Shown: piece by piece, positions 1 to 7,909 of the stretch
Layout: every line of letters begins with the position of its first letter
How positions within the stretch are numbered: position 1 is the stretch's first letter
Notes under the pieces: generated by a model
What the model was told of the DNA's origin: nothing
The model's input: the letters and a program-made list of their open reading frames with translations, nothing else
Databases searched by the model: none
Assembly: GCF_000412185.1 (NCBI RefSeq)
Contig: NZ_ASJA01000023.1
Span: 1-37,515, forward strand
Source of the DNA: Euryhalocaulis caribicus
GTDB lineage: Bacteria; Pseudomonadota; Alphaproteobacteria; Caulobacterales; Maricaulaceae
Direction: 5' to 3'
Length of the DNA stretch: 37,515 bases
Translations under genes and position numbers: made by a program

Positions 1-42
1 GGCGGCTTCCCGGCCGGCTGTAACGGCAAGGGCTCCTGCTAG
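1..42 (+). CDS. C-terminal remnant of a small Cys-rich protein (partial at window edge)
   Basis: The first 42 bases read in frame 1 as GGFPAGCNGKGSC followed by TAG. This tail closely matches the C-terminus of the next gene (GGGSPCNGKGSC) and resembles that of the gene after it (ACDGKPPGC). It is therefore most likely the end of a third tandem paralogue whose body lies outside the window. Function is unknown. No start can be seen. Confidence 0.6.
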   Translation, partial: GGFPAGCNGKGSC

Positions 43-78
43 GGCCCTTCATCTTCCGGAGAAAAGGGAGATTTTTCC

Positions 79-381
79 GTGAAAAAATCCATCTATTTCG
101 CCATCGCCGCCGCCGGGCTGTTCTGTGCGGCGTGTGAGACCAGCGACAACATGGCCTCCGATTCCGGCAACACGAAAGTGGCCGTGAACGAGGACGGCGA
201 GGAAATGATCTGCCGGTCCGAGCGCGTGACCGGCGAGCTGGTGCGCCGCGAAATCTGCAAGACGCGCGCGCAGATCAAGGAAGAGAATGAAAGCAGCGGC
301 CGCTTGCAGGCCGGCGCCATCGCCACCGGCGGCAGCGGCCAGGGCGGCGGTTCACCTTGCAATGGCAAGGGATCCTGCTGA
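79..381 (+). CDS. Small Cys-rich exported protein, tandem paralogue A
   Basis: A 100-residue protein with a short basic N-terminus, a hydrophobic segment (residues 5-18) and the sequence CAAC ending at Cys19, which could be a weak lipobox; -3 is Cys rather than the usual Leu. The mature part holds a motif shared with the gene at 578: DGEE-hydrophobic-IC, then RVTGELVRREICKT and AQIKE (about residues 39-69). The tail is Gly/Ser-rich and ends CNGKGSC. Short proteins with a Cys-x(n)-VTG-x(n)-CKT arrangement are common uncharacterised exported proteins in alphaproteobacteria. A strong terminator follows at 435. The function is not known, and periplasmic or lipoprotein location is inferred from the N-terminus. 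Confidence 0.8.
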   Translation: MKKSIYFAIAAAGLFCAACETSDNMASDSGNTKVAVNEDGEEMICRSERVTGELVRREICKTRAQIKEENESSGRLQAGAIATGGSGQGGGSPCNGKGSC

Positions 382-434
382 TTTCCTGATCCAATATCCG
401 GCGTGAAATCCAGTTTTTTCTCACCGGTCATTCA

Positions 435-467
435 AGCGGCGGGCTTCTTCGGAGCCCGCCGCTTTTT
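435..467 (+). terminator. Rho-independent terminator
   Basis: A perfect 11-bp stem (agcggcgggct at 435-445 with agcccgccgct at 453-463) and a 7-base loop are followed directly by a run of five T (463-467). It lies 54 bases after the stop of the first complete gene, so it ends that transcript and separates it from the downstream paralogue. Confidence 0.9.
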
Positions 468-577
468 CATTGCGCCGCACCCAAAAAAGAGCGCCTGTGG
501 AACCGGCGTTTCTTGCGGCGCGCAATGAAATGCGGCACGCTTGTTGGCATTAGAGATGCTGGACACAGGAGCTCAGG

Positions 578-865
578 ATGCGAATCCTCGCGATCACGGT
601 CACGGCCCTCTGGCTGTGCGCCGCGTGCCAGACGCCTGATACGGCCGAATATGACGTCGCCAAGGTCGACAAGGATGGCGAAGAACTGATCTGCAAAAAG
701 GTCCGTGTCACCGGCGAGCTGGTGCCGCGTGAAGTCTGCAAGACCCAGGCGCAGATCAAGGAAGACCGGCAAAGCGGCGGCCGCCTGCAGCCCAACGCCA
801 TCGGCGTTGACGGCACCGGTCAGGGTCCGGTTCGCGCGTGCGACGGCAAGCCCCCGGGCTGCTGA
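578..865 (+). CDS. Small Cys-rich exported protein, tandem paralogue B
   Basis: A 95-residue paralogue of the gene at 79. It has a hydrophobic leader (residues 3-14) ending in CAAC at Cys17. It then shows KDGEELICKKVRVTGELV, REVCKT, AQIKE and a GRLQPNAIG stretch, and ends CDGKPPGC. A Shine-Dalgarno-like AGGAG lies just upstream of the ATG. The terminator at 435 and a spacer of about 110 bases mean it probably has its own promoter. The four conserved Cys (two flanking the VTGELV core, two at the C-terminus) could form disulfides outside the cytoplasm; this is inference. The downstream neighbour is convergent, six bases away. Function unknown. Confidence 0.8.
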   Translation: MRILAITVTALWLCAACQTPDTAEYDVAKVDKDGEELICKKVRVTGELVPREVCKTQAQIKEDRQSGGRLQPNAIGVDGTGQGPVRACDGKPPGC

Positions 866-871
866 GGCGGT

Positions 872-1231
872 TCAGTCCAGGCCCAGTTCCGCCCGTTTCG
901 CGCGGGTCAGCTTGGCGGCGTAGGTCTTGTGCGAGAAGGCCAGATAATCGGCGATGGCGTCATTGGCCATGCCGTCCGCCGTCGCGACCTGAATCCATTT
1001 GGCGCGGGCCATATAGGGCGCGGGAATAACGCCGTCTTCCTGCGTCAGAATTTCGAACGTGTCGTCCGGAACCTTGAAGCTGACCTTGGCGAAGCCCTGA
1101 CCGGCCGGCTGGGAGCCGCCGGCGAACATCTTGCCGCCGACTTTCCAGATAAAGGTCTCCGGCCCGAACGGATGGGTCAGTTCCGCGGCCTGTAGCGCCC
1201 CGCAGGCGGCGTTGAATTCATCCAGCGTCAT
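872..1231 (-). CDS. MmcQ/YjbR family protein
   Basis: A 119-residue cytosolic protein with the MmcQ/YjbR (CyaY-like fold) pattern: an N-terminal helix with a Cys-Gly-x-Leu segment, then THPFGPETFIWKVGGKMFA, then a KVSF strand, PAPYMARAKWIQV (about residues 70-82) and a C-terminal helix with the SHKTYAAKLTRA segment. The length is normal for the family, which is described as DNA-binding or of unknown function. The gene lies 30 bases after hslU on the same strand and may be cotranscribed. No clear ribosome-binding site is visible before this ATG. Confidence 0.85.
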   Translation of the reverse strand: MTLDEFNAACGALQAAELTHPFGPETFIWKVGGKMFAGGSQPAGQGFAKVSFKVPDDTFEILTQEDGVIPAPYMARAKWIQVATADGMANDAIADYLAFSHKTYAAKLTRAKRAELGLD

Positions 1232-1261
1232 GGCGCGATCATAAACGCCGATTGCGCGAAA

Positions 1262-2578
1262 TCAGAGGATGAATTTCGACAGATCGGCGTCGCGGGAGAG
1301 ATCGCCCACATGCTCCTGCACATAGGCGGCGTCGATATGGATGGTCTCGCCGCCGCGGTCGGACGCGGTGAACGAAATCTCGTCCAGCAGCTTTTCCATG
1401 ACGGTGGCCAGGCGCCGCGCGCCGATATTCTCGACCGAAGCGTTGACGTCATAGGCGACCCCTGCAATCGCGTCGATCGCGTCCTCGGCGAAGTCCAGCG
1501 TCAGCCCTTCCGTTTCCATCAGGGCGACATATTGCTTGATCAGCGAGGCCTCGGTTTCGGTCAGGATGCGCTTGAAGTCGTCCTTGGTCAGAGCGCGCAG
1601 CTCCACGCGGATCGGCAGACGGCCCTGCAGTTCGGGCAGCATGTCGGACGGCTTGGCGACGTGGAAGGCGCCGGACGCGATGAACAGGATATGGTCGGTC
1701 TTCACCGGGCCGTACTTGGTGGACACCGTCGCGCCTTCGATCAGGGGCAGCAGGTCGCGCTGCACGCCCTCGCGGGAGACATCGGCGCCGCCGCTTCCGC
1801 CGCGCGCGTCGGAGCGGGCCGTGATCTTGTCGACTTCGTCCAGAAAGACGATGCCGTCATTTTCCACTGACTCCATCGCCTCGCGATTGATCTGGTCATC
1901 GTCCAGAAGCTTGTCGGACTCTTCGTCGATCAGCGGCTTGTAGGCGTCCTGAACGGTGGTCTTCACCGTGCGCTTGTTCTGGGGCATGCCCTTGAACAAA
2001 TCGCCCAGATTCATGACGCCCATGGAGCCGCCGGGCATGCCCGGAATATCCATCTGTGAGAAGGGCGAGGACGTCTCGGACACCTCGATCTCCACTTCCT
2101 TGTCGTCCAGAAGGCCGTCGCGCAGCTTCTTGCGGAAGGAATCGCGGGTGGACGCCCCGGAATTCTCACCCACCAGCGCATTGAGAATGCGGTCTTCGGC
2201 GGCGGTATGGGCGCGGGCGCGCACTTCCTCGCGCTTGCGTTCACGCACCATCGAAATCGCGGATTCGACGAGATCGCGGATGATCTGGTCGACATCGCGG
2301 CCGACATAGCCGACTTCGGTGAACTTGGTCGCCTCGACCTTGATGAAGGGCGCGCCGGCCAGCCGCGCCAGGCGGCGGGAAATCTCCGTCTTGCCAACCC
2401 CGGTCGGGCCGATCATCAGGATGTTCTTGGGCGTGACTTCCTGCGCCAGATCGTCCGACACGCGGCGCCGGCGCCAGCGATTACGCAGGGCGATGGCCAC
2501 AGCGCGCTTGGCGTCCTTCTGGCCAATGATGTAGCGGTCCAGCTCGGAAACAATCTCGCGGGGAGAAAAATCGGTCAT
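1262..2578 (-). CDS. hslU: ATP-dependent protease ATPase subunit HslU (ClpY)
   Basis: A 438-residue AAA+ unfoldase, normal family length. It forms hexameric rings that unfold substrates and feed them to the HslV peptidase in the cytosol. Visible motifs are Walker A GPTGVGKT (57-64), the pore loop GYVGRD (90-95), an insertion (I) domain around 110-230, Walker B IVFLDEVD (243-250), and the sensor region GRLPIRVEL (319-327). The C-terminus ends SKFIL; this tail docks into HslV in the known complex. The ATG at 2578 starts [14 protein letters not shown], as in homologues. hslV lies on the same strand but about 1.4 kb upstream, separated by an NTF2-like gene and by two genes on the other strand. 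hslU therefore needs its own promoter in 2579-2693. Confidence 0.97.
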   Translation of the reverse strand: MTDFSPREIVSELDRYIIGQKDAKRAVAIALRNRWRRRRVSDDLAQEVTPKNILMIGPTGVGKTEISRRLARLAGAPFIKVEATKFTEVGYVGRDVDQIIRDLVESAISMVRERKREEVRARAHTAAEDRILNALVGENSGASTRDSFRKKLRDGLLDDKEVEIEVSETSSPFSQMDIPGMPGGSMGVMNLGDLFKGMPQNKRTVKTTVQDAYKPLIDEESDKLLDDDQINREAMESVENDGIVFLDEVDKITARSDARGGSGGADVSREGVQRDLLPLIEGATVSTKYGPVKTDHILFIASGAFHVAKPSDMLPELQGRLPIRVELRALTKDDFKRILTETEASLIKQYVALMETEGLTLDFAEDAIDAIAGVAYDVNASVENIGARRLATVMEKLLDEISFTASDRGGETIHIDAAYVQEHVGDLSRDADLSKFIL

Positions 2579-2636
2579 GAGTATCGGTTAGTCTCTTATG
2601 AATGAAAGAATGGGCTGATCGCGCCCGCTTGTCTGC

Positions 2637-2667
2637 GGTCAGGCCAAGCCATTTAATGCGCCTGACC
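2637..2667. promoter_or_regulatory. Inverted repeat in the hslU/VOC divergent promoter region
   Basis: Within the 115-base gap between divergent hslU and the VOC gene, ggtcaggc (2637-2644) is the exact reverse complement of gcctgacc (2660-2667), with a 15-base AT-richer centre. The arms extend imperfectly outward. The position fits an operator for a dimeric regulator acting on one or both genes. No family can be named, and it could also be chance. Confidence 0.3.
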
Positions 2668-2693
2668 CGCTTTCGCCACCGCCGAGCCTTCAA

Positions 2694-3143
2694 ATGACAG
2701 CAGCCAGCCGTTTCCATCTCGCCTTTCCCGTCCACGATCTTGGCGCGGCGCGCCGCTTCTATGGCGGCGTTCTGGGCTGCGAAGAGGGCCGCTCGAACGA
2801 CCACTGGGTCGATTTCGATTTCGACGGCCACCAGATTGTCGCCCATCTGGCGCCGGAAGAGTGCGACAGCCGGGCCGAGAACGCCGTGGACGGCCACGCC
2901 GTGCCGGTGCGCCATTTCGGCCTGCTGCTGGAATGGGAGAAGTGGGAAACCCTGCGCGACCGCCTGAAGGCCGCCGGATCCGACTTCATCATCGAACCCT
3001 ATGTCCGGTTCGAGGGACGCGCCGGAGAGCAGGCGACCATGTTCGTGCGCGACCCCAGCGGCAATGCGCTGGAATTCAAGGCCTTCCGGGACGAGTCGAT
3101 GATCTTCGCGAAGGACCTCACACCCCAGGGAGAACCAGCATGA
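2694..3143 (+). CDS. VOC (glyoxalase/bleomycin-resistance fold) family protein
   Basis: A 149-residue protein with the vicinal-oxygen-chelate layout: [26 protein letters not shown] at the N-terminus, a metal-ligand-type His at position 8, a central HFGLLL strand, and a C-terminal half containing [17 protein letters not shown]. These match the betaalphabetabetabeta repeats and a likely Glu ligand near the C-terminus. The substrate is not predictable. Its TGA overlaps the ATG of the following GFA-family gene (ATGA at 3140-3143), so the two are translationally coupled. Both are on the strand opposite to the flanking hslV and hslU. Confidence 0.88.
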   Translation: MTAASRFHLAFPVHDLGAARRFYGGVLGCEEGRSNDHWVDFDFDGHQIVAHLAPEECDSRAENAVDGHAVPVRHFGLLLEWEKWETLRDRLKAAGSDFIIEPYVRFEGRAGEQATMFVRDPSGNALEFKAFRDESMIFAKDLTPQGEPA

Positions 3144-3559
3144 CGGGCGCGTGTTTATGCGGCGCGGTGAGCATCACGCTCAACGCCAGACCGGAATTCA
3201 TCAATGACTGCAATTGCAACCTGTGCCGCAAGGCCGGAGCCGCATGGGGATATTTCCCGTCCTCCGAGGTCTCGGTTTCCGGCGATACGGTCTCATACGT
3301 GCGGACCGACAAGGCGGCCCCGGGCGTGGCGGTTCATTCCTGCGCCGCCTGTTCGGCCACGACGCACTGGGTGCTGATCGAATCTTTCAAGCAGCAACAT
3401 AATTTGCCCGATCAGACAGGGGTGAACATGAGGCTGTTCGACCCCGATGAACTGAGCGGAATCGAGGTCCGGTACCCGGATGGAAAAGCCTGGACGGGCG
3501 ACGGGCCGTTCGAAAGCAGACGCGCGGCCATGACGATCAGCGACAGCCTGCCCTGGTGA
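3140..3559 (+). CDS. GFA (glutathione-dependent formaldehyde-activating) family protein
   Basis: A 139-residue zinc-binding protein starting at the ATG that overlaps the upstream stop. The Cys pattern typical of the GFA/CENP-V fold is visible: C5 and C7 (GACLCGAV), C24-x-C26-x2-C29 ([12 protein letters not shown]), and C68 and C71 (SCAAC). Family members are annotated as GFA-like, although most have no proven formaldehyde role. Coupling to a VOC-family gene suggests a shared small-molecule or thiol-adduct detoxification task; this is inference. An upstream in-frame extension without a start signal runs inside the VOC gene and is rejected. Confidence 0.88.
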   Translation: MTGACLCGAVSITLNARPEFINDCNCNLCRKAGAAWGYFPSSEVSVSGDTVSYVRTDKAAPGVAVHSCAACSATTHWVLIESFKQQHNLPDQTGVNMRLFDPDELSGIEVRYPDGKAWTGDGPFESRRAAMTISDSLPW

Positions 3560-3580
3560 CACAACGCGCCTGCATGCTGC

Positions 3581-3994
3581 TCAGGCGCCCTTGAGCCGCT
3601 CCAGCATTTCGCCCATCGCCGCATGAAGGGCGTTTATGGCCTTGAGCGGGCGGACCATCACCTTGAATTCGGTGATCTTCCCGTCCGCATCAAATGTGAT
3701 CATGTCGACGCCGTTCACCGCGATGTCGCCGATCCTCGTTTCAAACTCCAGCACCGCGCCGGACTCCGACAGCCATTCGCCGACATAGCGGAAATGTTCG
3801 TTATTCAGCACCTGCTCGGCCCCGGCGAGATAGAGCTTTGTGATGTCTTTGCCGCGCTGCGGCGTGAAGACGACCGGGGAGATCATAACCGCGTCTTCCG
3901 CCAGCACATCGTCCAGCGCGGAAGGGTCACCGGTTTCCAGCAGGGCTTTCCAGCCGGCCAGGCCCTTTTCGACATGGGCGGGAGCGTTACTCAT
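3581..3994 (-). CDS. NTF2-like (SnoaL-type) fold protein
   Basis: A 137-residue protein of the cone-shaped NTF2/SnoaL superfamily. It has an N-terminal helix ([16 protein letters not shown]), the [24 protein letters not shown] segment, and a C-terminal sheet with [22 protein letters not shown]. That last motif is typical of SnoaL-like proteins. No catalytic residues can be assigned. The start overlaps the end of hslV by eight bases on the same strand, so it is probably translated with hslV. Whether it has any link to the protease is unknown. Confidence 0.82.
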   Translation of the reverse strand: MSNAPAHVEKGLAGWKALLETGDPSALDDVLAEDAVMISPVVFTPQRGKDITKLYLAGAEQVLNNEHFRYVGEWLSESGAVLEFETRIGDIAVNGVDMITFDADGKITEFKVMVRPLKAINALHAAMGEMLERLKGA

Positions 3995-4535
3995 TCTCGA
4001 TCGTCTCGATGGTCAGATTGCCATTGGTATAGACACAGATGCCGGCGGCGATCTCCATGGCGCGCCGGGCGATGGTCTCCGCGTCATGTTCATAGGGCAG
4101 CAGCGCGCGCGCCGCTGAAAGCGCAAAATTCCCGCCTGACCCGATGCCGACAACGTCCCCGTCCGGGTCCAGCACGTCGCCGCGGCCGGTGAGCAGCAGG
4201 GTCACGTCCTTGTCGGCGACGATTAGCATGGCTTCCAGCTGGCGCAGGTATTTGTCGGTGCGCCAGTCCTTGGCCAGTTCCACGCAGGCGCGGGAGAGCT
4301 GTGTGGGGTATTGTTCCAGCTTGGCTTCCAACCGCTCGAACAGGGCCAGCGCGTCGGCGGTGGAGCCGGCGAACCCGGCCACGACATTGCCCGATGTCAG
4401 GCGGCGGACCTTGCGGGCCGAACCCTTCATCACCGTGTCGCCGACCGAAACCTGGCCGTCACCGGCCAGGACCAGCTTGCCATTCTTGCGGACGGCCAGA
4501 ATGGTCGTGCCGTGCATGTCGTAATAATCGCTCAC
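3987..4535 (-). CDS. hslV: ATP-dependent protease proteolytic subunit HslV (ClpQ)
   Basis: A 182-residue N-terminal-nucleophile peptidase, normal length. It forms the double-ring proteolytic core of HslUV in the cytosol. The predicted mature N-terminal Thr is T10 in [14 protein letters not shown], with the following GDGQVS (26-30), the basic K-A-R-K-V-R-R region and the [15 protein letters not shown] segment of the family. The chosen start is GTG at 4535, giving a nine-residue propeptide; an internal ATG at 4517 would leave only MHG before TT. It is followed by the NTF2-like gene with an overlap. hslU is not adjacent, which is unusual for this pair. Confidence 0.96.
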   Translation of the reverse strand: MSDYYDMHGTTILAVRKNGKLVLAGDGQVSVGDTVMKGSARKVRRLTSGNVVAGFAGSTADALALFERLEAKLEQYPTQLSRACVELAKDWRTDKYLRQLEAMLIVADKDVTLLLTGRGDVLDPDGDVVGIGSGGNFALSAARALLPYEHDAETIARRAMEIAAGICVYTNGNLTIETIENE

Positions 4536-4602
4536 GTGAATCGCGCCCTCAAATCAGCTTGAACTGTCAAGCCGTCCGATGTGGCGCCCGCGGCGCAGGC
4601 GA

Positions 4603-6717
4603 TCAAGAGGCGGGATTGATCCGCAGGACGGAGCTTTCGCTCAACGGCTCCAGCTTGGGGCCGCTTTCGGCATAGTCGACGAAGTCCCGCTCTGGCATCG
4701 GTTTGGCGAAATAGAAGCCCTGAATGGTGGCGCAGCCCAAGCCCTGGAGCATGGCGACATGTTCGGCCGTTTCCGCGCCCTCGGCGACGGTTTCCAGCTG
4801 CAGCGAGCGGGCCAGGGCCAGAATGGTCTGGACGATGACGCGGGCGTTCGGGTCGCTGTCCAGATTCTGAACGAAGGACTGGTCGATCTTGAACGTGTCG
4901 AACGGCATGCGCGTCAGGTGCGACAGCGAGGAATGGCCGGTTCCGAAATCGTCGATGGCGAAGCGCACGCCCTCATCCCGCAGCGGCTGGATCTGCGCGA
5001 TGGCGCGTTCGGGGTCCGTCATGGCGACGGATTCGGTGATTTCCAGCTCCAGCATCTGTGGCGGCAGGTTCGCCGCGTTCAGCGCGTCGTGAACCTTGCG
5101 GCGGAAATCGTCGCGCTCGAACTGCAGGGCGGAGACATTGACCGAGACCGGGACCTCGAAGCCTTTCTCGCGCCAGCGCGCGGCGGCGCGGCAGGATTCC
5201 TGAAGAACGAAATCGCCCATTTCCGCGATCAGGCCGGTTTCCTCGGCCACGCCGATAAACTGGCCCGGCGAACGGATGGAGCCGTCGGGCAGGCGCCAGC
5301 GGATCAGCGCCTCCGACCCGGTAACCCGGCCCGTGCGCGCGGCGACCTTGGGCTGGTAGTGGACAATGAATTCGTGGTTCTCGATGCCGCGGCGCAGCTC
5401 GTTCTCCAGCGTCATGCGGTCGACGGCGGCGCGCGTCATCTCCGTATCGAAGAAGCGATAGACCGCCCCGCCGGCCTTCTTCGCCGCGTCCATCGCCAGA
5501 TTGGCGTTGCGCAGCAGCAGGTCCGGCTCGGTCCCGTGTTCGGGGAACTCGGCGATGCCGACGGAACAGGACACCACGACCTGCTGGCCCGCCACGTCGA
5601 CGGGCGCGGAAATGGCGCTCACGAAGTCGCGCGCCAGCGCTTCCACGTCGTCATGGTTTTCAAACCCGGCGGCGATCAGGGCAAACTCGTCGCCGGTAAT
5701 GCGCGACAATTCGGCGTCGACATTATAGCCGGCCTTCTCCATGCGCTTTTCATGGCGTGCGAGCACCGATTTCATGCGCTCGCCAACCGAACGGATCAGG
5801 CGGTCGCCCTGTTTGGCGCCCAGCGTGTCATTCAGCCGTTTGAAGCGGTCCAGGTCGATCAGGAACATGGCGCCGCCGCGCTCCTCGCCCGATTGCAGGA
5901 CGCGGCGCGCATGCTCGCCAAAGGCGGACTTGTTGGGCAGGCCCGTCAGGTGGTCGGAATAGGCGAGGCGCCGGACATGCTCAAGGCTGCCCTTGAGCCG
6001 GTCCAGCATGACATTGAAGCCCTCGGCCAGGGTTTCCAGCTCGTCTCCCGACCCGGTTTCCACCCGCACGTCCAGACGGCCGCGGGCGGCCTGCTGGGCG
6101 GCTTCTGTCAGCTCCCGGATGGGGCGCAGGGCGCGCGATACGAACAGGCCCGTCACCGGAATGACGAAGGCGATGCCGAACAGGGTCAGCAGAAGGCCGC
6201 GGCGATAGACATCGGCGACGGCGGCGTGAACCGGCGCCATGGTGCGGCCAAGCAGGACCGCGCCGCTGCGCCCGTCAGCCAGCGCCAACGGACGCGCCAC
6301 GACCGCAAGGCCGCCGATTTCTTCCCATTTGGGCTCGCCGGCCATGATGGCCTCGTTCGCCAGCTCGGCCTCGTCCGGGGGATAGGAGTCGGAAGCGGAG
6401 CCGCGCTGATCGATCACCCGGCCGCGGTCATCCACGACCCGGATGGCCAGAACGTCGCCGGTGGCGAAAATATCGTTGAGAACCGTGTCGACCGTCTCGC
6501 CCACAATCGCGCCGTCGCGTTCGATCGTGGCTTCGGCGTGCGTCGCATAGGCGTGCGCCAGCGCAAATGTCCGCAAGGTCTGGTCCTGCCGTTCGCTCCA
6601 TACATTGACGGCCAGCATCAGCGCGGCAAAAAGCGCGAACAGGCTGACGAACAGAAAAGCGGCCTTTACCGCAATGCGTTTGCGGGCCCAGGCGAGTGGC
6701 GACCAGATGCTGGACAT
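4603..6717 (-). CDS. Membrane-bound HAMP-GGDEF-EAL cyclic-di-GMP protein
   Basis: A 704-residue protein predicted to turn over the second messenger cyclic di-GMP. In order: transmembrane segment ~17-40, periplasmic sensor ~41-172, transmembrane segment ~173-194, HAMP ~195-245, GGDEF domain ~250-425 and EAL domain ~435-690. The GGDEF signature is TGDEF (341-345) and no RxxD inhibitory site precedes it. The DxLTGLPN and FLIDLDRFK motifs are intact, so cyclase activity is uncertain. The EAL half keeps EAL (469-471), SVNVS, EITES, DDFGTG, KIDQSF and AEGAET, so phosphodiesterase activity is likely. The layout recalls LapD, but LapD's EAL is degenerate. hslV follows 67 bases downstream on the same strand. 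Confidence 0.92.
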   Translation of the reverse strand: MSSIWSPLAWARKRIAVKAAFLFVSLFALFAALMLAVNVWSERQDQTLRTFALAHAYATHAEATIERDGAIVGETVDTVLNDIFATGDVLAIRVVDDRGRVIDQRGSASDSYPPDEAELANEAIMAGEPKWEEIGGLAVVARPLALADGRSGAVLLGRTMAPVHAAVADVYRRGLLLTLFGIAFVIPVTGLFVSRALRPIRELTEAAQQAARGRLDVRVETGSGDELETLAEGFNVMLDRLKGSLEHVRRLAYSDHLTGLPNKSAFGEHARRVLQSGEERGGAMFLIDLDRFKRLNDTLGAKQGDRLIRSVGERMKSVLARHEKRMEKAGYNVDAELSRITGDEFALIAAGFENHDDVEALARDFVSAISAPVDVAGQQVVVSCSVGIAEFPEHGTEPDLLLRNANLAMDAAKKAGGAVYRFFDTEMTRAAVDRMTLENELRRGIENHEFIVHYQPKVAARTGRVTGSEALIRWRLPDGSIRSPGQFIGVAEETGLIAEMGDFVLQESCRAAARWREKGFEVPVSVNVSALQFERDDFRRKVHDALNAANLPPQMLELEITESVAMTDPERAIAQIQPLRDEGVRFAIDDFGTGHSSLSHLTRMPFDTFKIDQSFVQNLDSDPNARVIVQTILALARSLQLETVAEGAETAEHVAMLQGLGCATIQGFYFAKPMPERDFVDYAESGPKLEPLSESSVLRINPAS

Positions 6718-6771
6718 GAACGGTTCTCTGTAACCTTCGAAATCTTTTCCGTTGGTTCAGAGGTTTAGCAG

Positions 6772-6828
6772 ACGTGGATTGACCCCCCTTGAATCGAAAG
6801 CCGACGATTTGGGGGGTCGAGTCTACGT
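6772..6828. other. Long imperfect stem-loop between phytase and GGDEF-EAL genes
   Basis: The left arm (6772-6788, ending gacccccc) pairs with the right arm (6811-6828, starting ggggggtcga) over about 15 of 17 positions, with one bulge. The loop itself contains a second small inverted repeat, aatcg/cgatt. It lies in the 143-base gap after the phytase stop and before the GGDEF-EAL gene, both on the minus strand. There is no T-run on the minus strand, so it is not a classical terminator. It could end or stabilise the phytase transcript or regulate the next gene. Confidence 0.4.
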
Positions 6829-6860
6829 TTCGCTAATATTTGCCGCGCCGGTTCGCTTTC

Positions 6861-7898
6861 CTACTTCTCCAGGGCGGTCATGACTTCGCGCCAGTCGACC
6901 AGCTTGTAGTTCTGCGGCTGGCCGGGATGCGAATTCACATCGTCCTGCACCACGAGCAGGCCTTCCGGCAGGCTGGCCGAGATTTCGCCGCCCGCAACAT
7001 CCAGCCCGTCCGTGCCGGTGACCATGTCCTCGCCCAGCGTCAGGGCGAAGCGGCCCAGATAGGCGTTCGGCGCGGCGCGGTCATAGACATTGAACGTGCT
7101 GGAGCCTTGCGAGGACACCACGATCCAGCCCGTCCCCGCGTCGCCCTCATAAATGTCGATGCCTTCGACATCGCCGGTCAGGCCGCTTTCGCCGCTAATC
7201 TCGTCGACCAGAACGGCCTCGCCGCCGGAGAGCGGCGCGCGCCAGAAGCCGCGCATTTCCTCGCCGATATAGAACTGGCCGTTTTCTTCGTCCGCCGCGC
7301 AGCCTTCCAGTTGTGTTTCCAGCTTCCAGCCCTCGCCCGCCGTGGCGGAAACCGCGCCGTCCGCGAAGCCCGAGACGCGCCAGCGCTGAACCGCGCCGTC
7401 CTTGTAGGTGACGAAGGCATGGACGGTCTCGCCGTCATAACCAAGGCAGAAGCCATAGGGTTCGGTCTTGCCGGTCGGCAGGCGGCCCAGTTCCGCGGTC
7501 TCGCCCGTGGCCGGGTCGATGGCGAAGAAGGTGACCGTGTTGTCGCTGCGATTGGAGGCGGCGGCGAGATCGCCCTCATAGCCGTCCAGCGCCACGCCCT
7601 GCCGGATATCGACATTGTTCAGCTGGCCCGCGGGCAGGAAATCCAGGATGGCCCCCTGCAGGTCATAGACATAAAGACCGGCCTGCTTGTCGGTGCCCAG
7701 CACGCGGCTGGCCGCCGGATCGGCGCGATTGATCCAGATGGCCGGGTCATCCGCCGCGTCGTCCATCGACGCCACCGCTTCGGTTTCCGCATAGGCGGAC
7801 GCCACGGCCACATCGGCCGGCGGCAGATCCGCGGTGTCCAGCCCGGTCGCCGCGCAACCGGCGGCGAGAAGGGCGATCAGGCTTGTTCCGTATTTCAT
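6861..7898 (-). CDS. Beta-propeller 3-phytase lipoprotein
   Basis: A 345-residue exported protein of the beta-propeller phytase family, which releases phosphate from inositol hexakisphosphate in a calcium-dependent way. The N-terminus is a lipoprotein-type signal ending LLAAGC with Cys15. Family segments seen are DDPAIWINRADP, GLYVYDLQG, NNVDIRQGV, EPYGFCLGY, EGCAADEENGQFYIGEE, GDVEGIDIY and VVSSQGSSTFNVYDR, in the usual order around the propeller. Length is normal. An AGGAG sits before the ATG. The gene starts 11 bases after the TonB receptor gene, so the two form an operon. Outer-membrane anchoring would place the enzyme next to the receptor; this is inference. The PHO-like box upstream of the receptor predicts induction by phosphate limitation. 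Confidence 0.9.
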   Translation of the reverse strand: MKYGTSLIALLAAGCAATGLDTADLPPADVAVASAYAETEAVASMDDAADDPAIWINRADPAASRVLGTDKQAGLYVYDLQGAILDFLPAGQLNNVDIRQGVALDGYEGDLAAASNRSDNTVTFFAIDPATGETAELGRLPTGKTEPYGFCLGYDGETVHAFVTYKDGAVQRWRVSGFADGAVSATAGEGWKLETQLEGCAADEENGQFYIGEEMRGFWRAPLSGGEAVLVDEISGESGLTGDVEGIDIYEGDAGTGWIVVSSQGSSTFNVYDRAAPNAYLGRFALTLGEDMVTGTDGLDVAGGEISASLPEGLLVVQDDVNSHPGQPQNYKLVDWREVMTALEK

Positions 7899-7909
7899 GC
7901 GGGCGGCTC

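Noticed and set aside
4548-4570. TTGACA-like -35 element (minus strand, 4565-4570) before hslV as a heat-shock promoter.
   Set aside because: No acceptable -10 box is found at the right spacing, and no good sigma-32 consensus could be aligned by eye.
4579-6768. A 729-codon open frame opposite the GGDEF-EAL gene.
   Set aside because: The minus strand carries an unmistakable HAMP-GGDEF-EAL protein; the plus frame is low-complexity Gly/Ala/Arg-rich and lacks family motifs.
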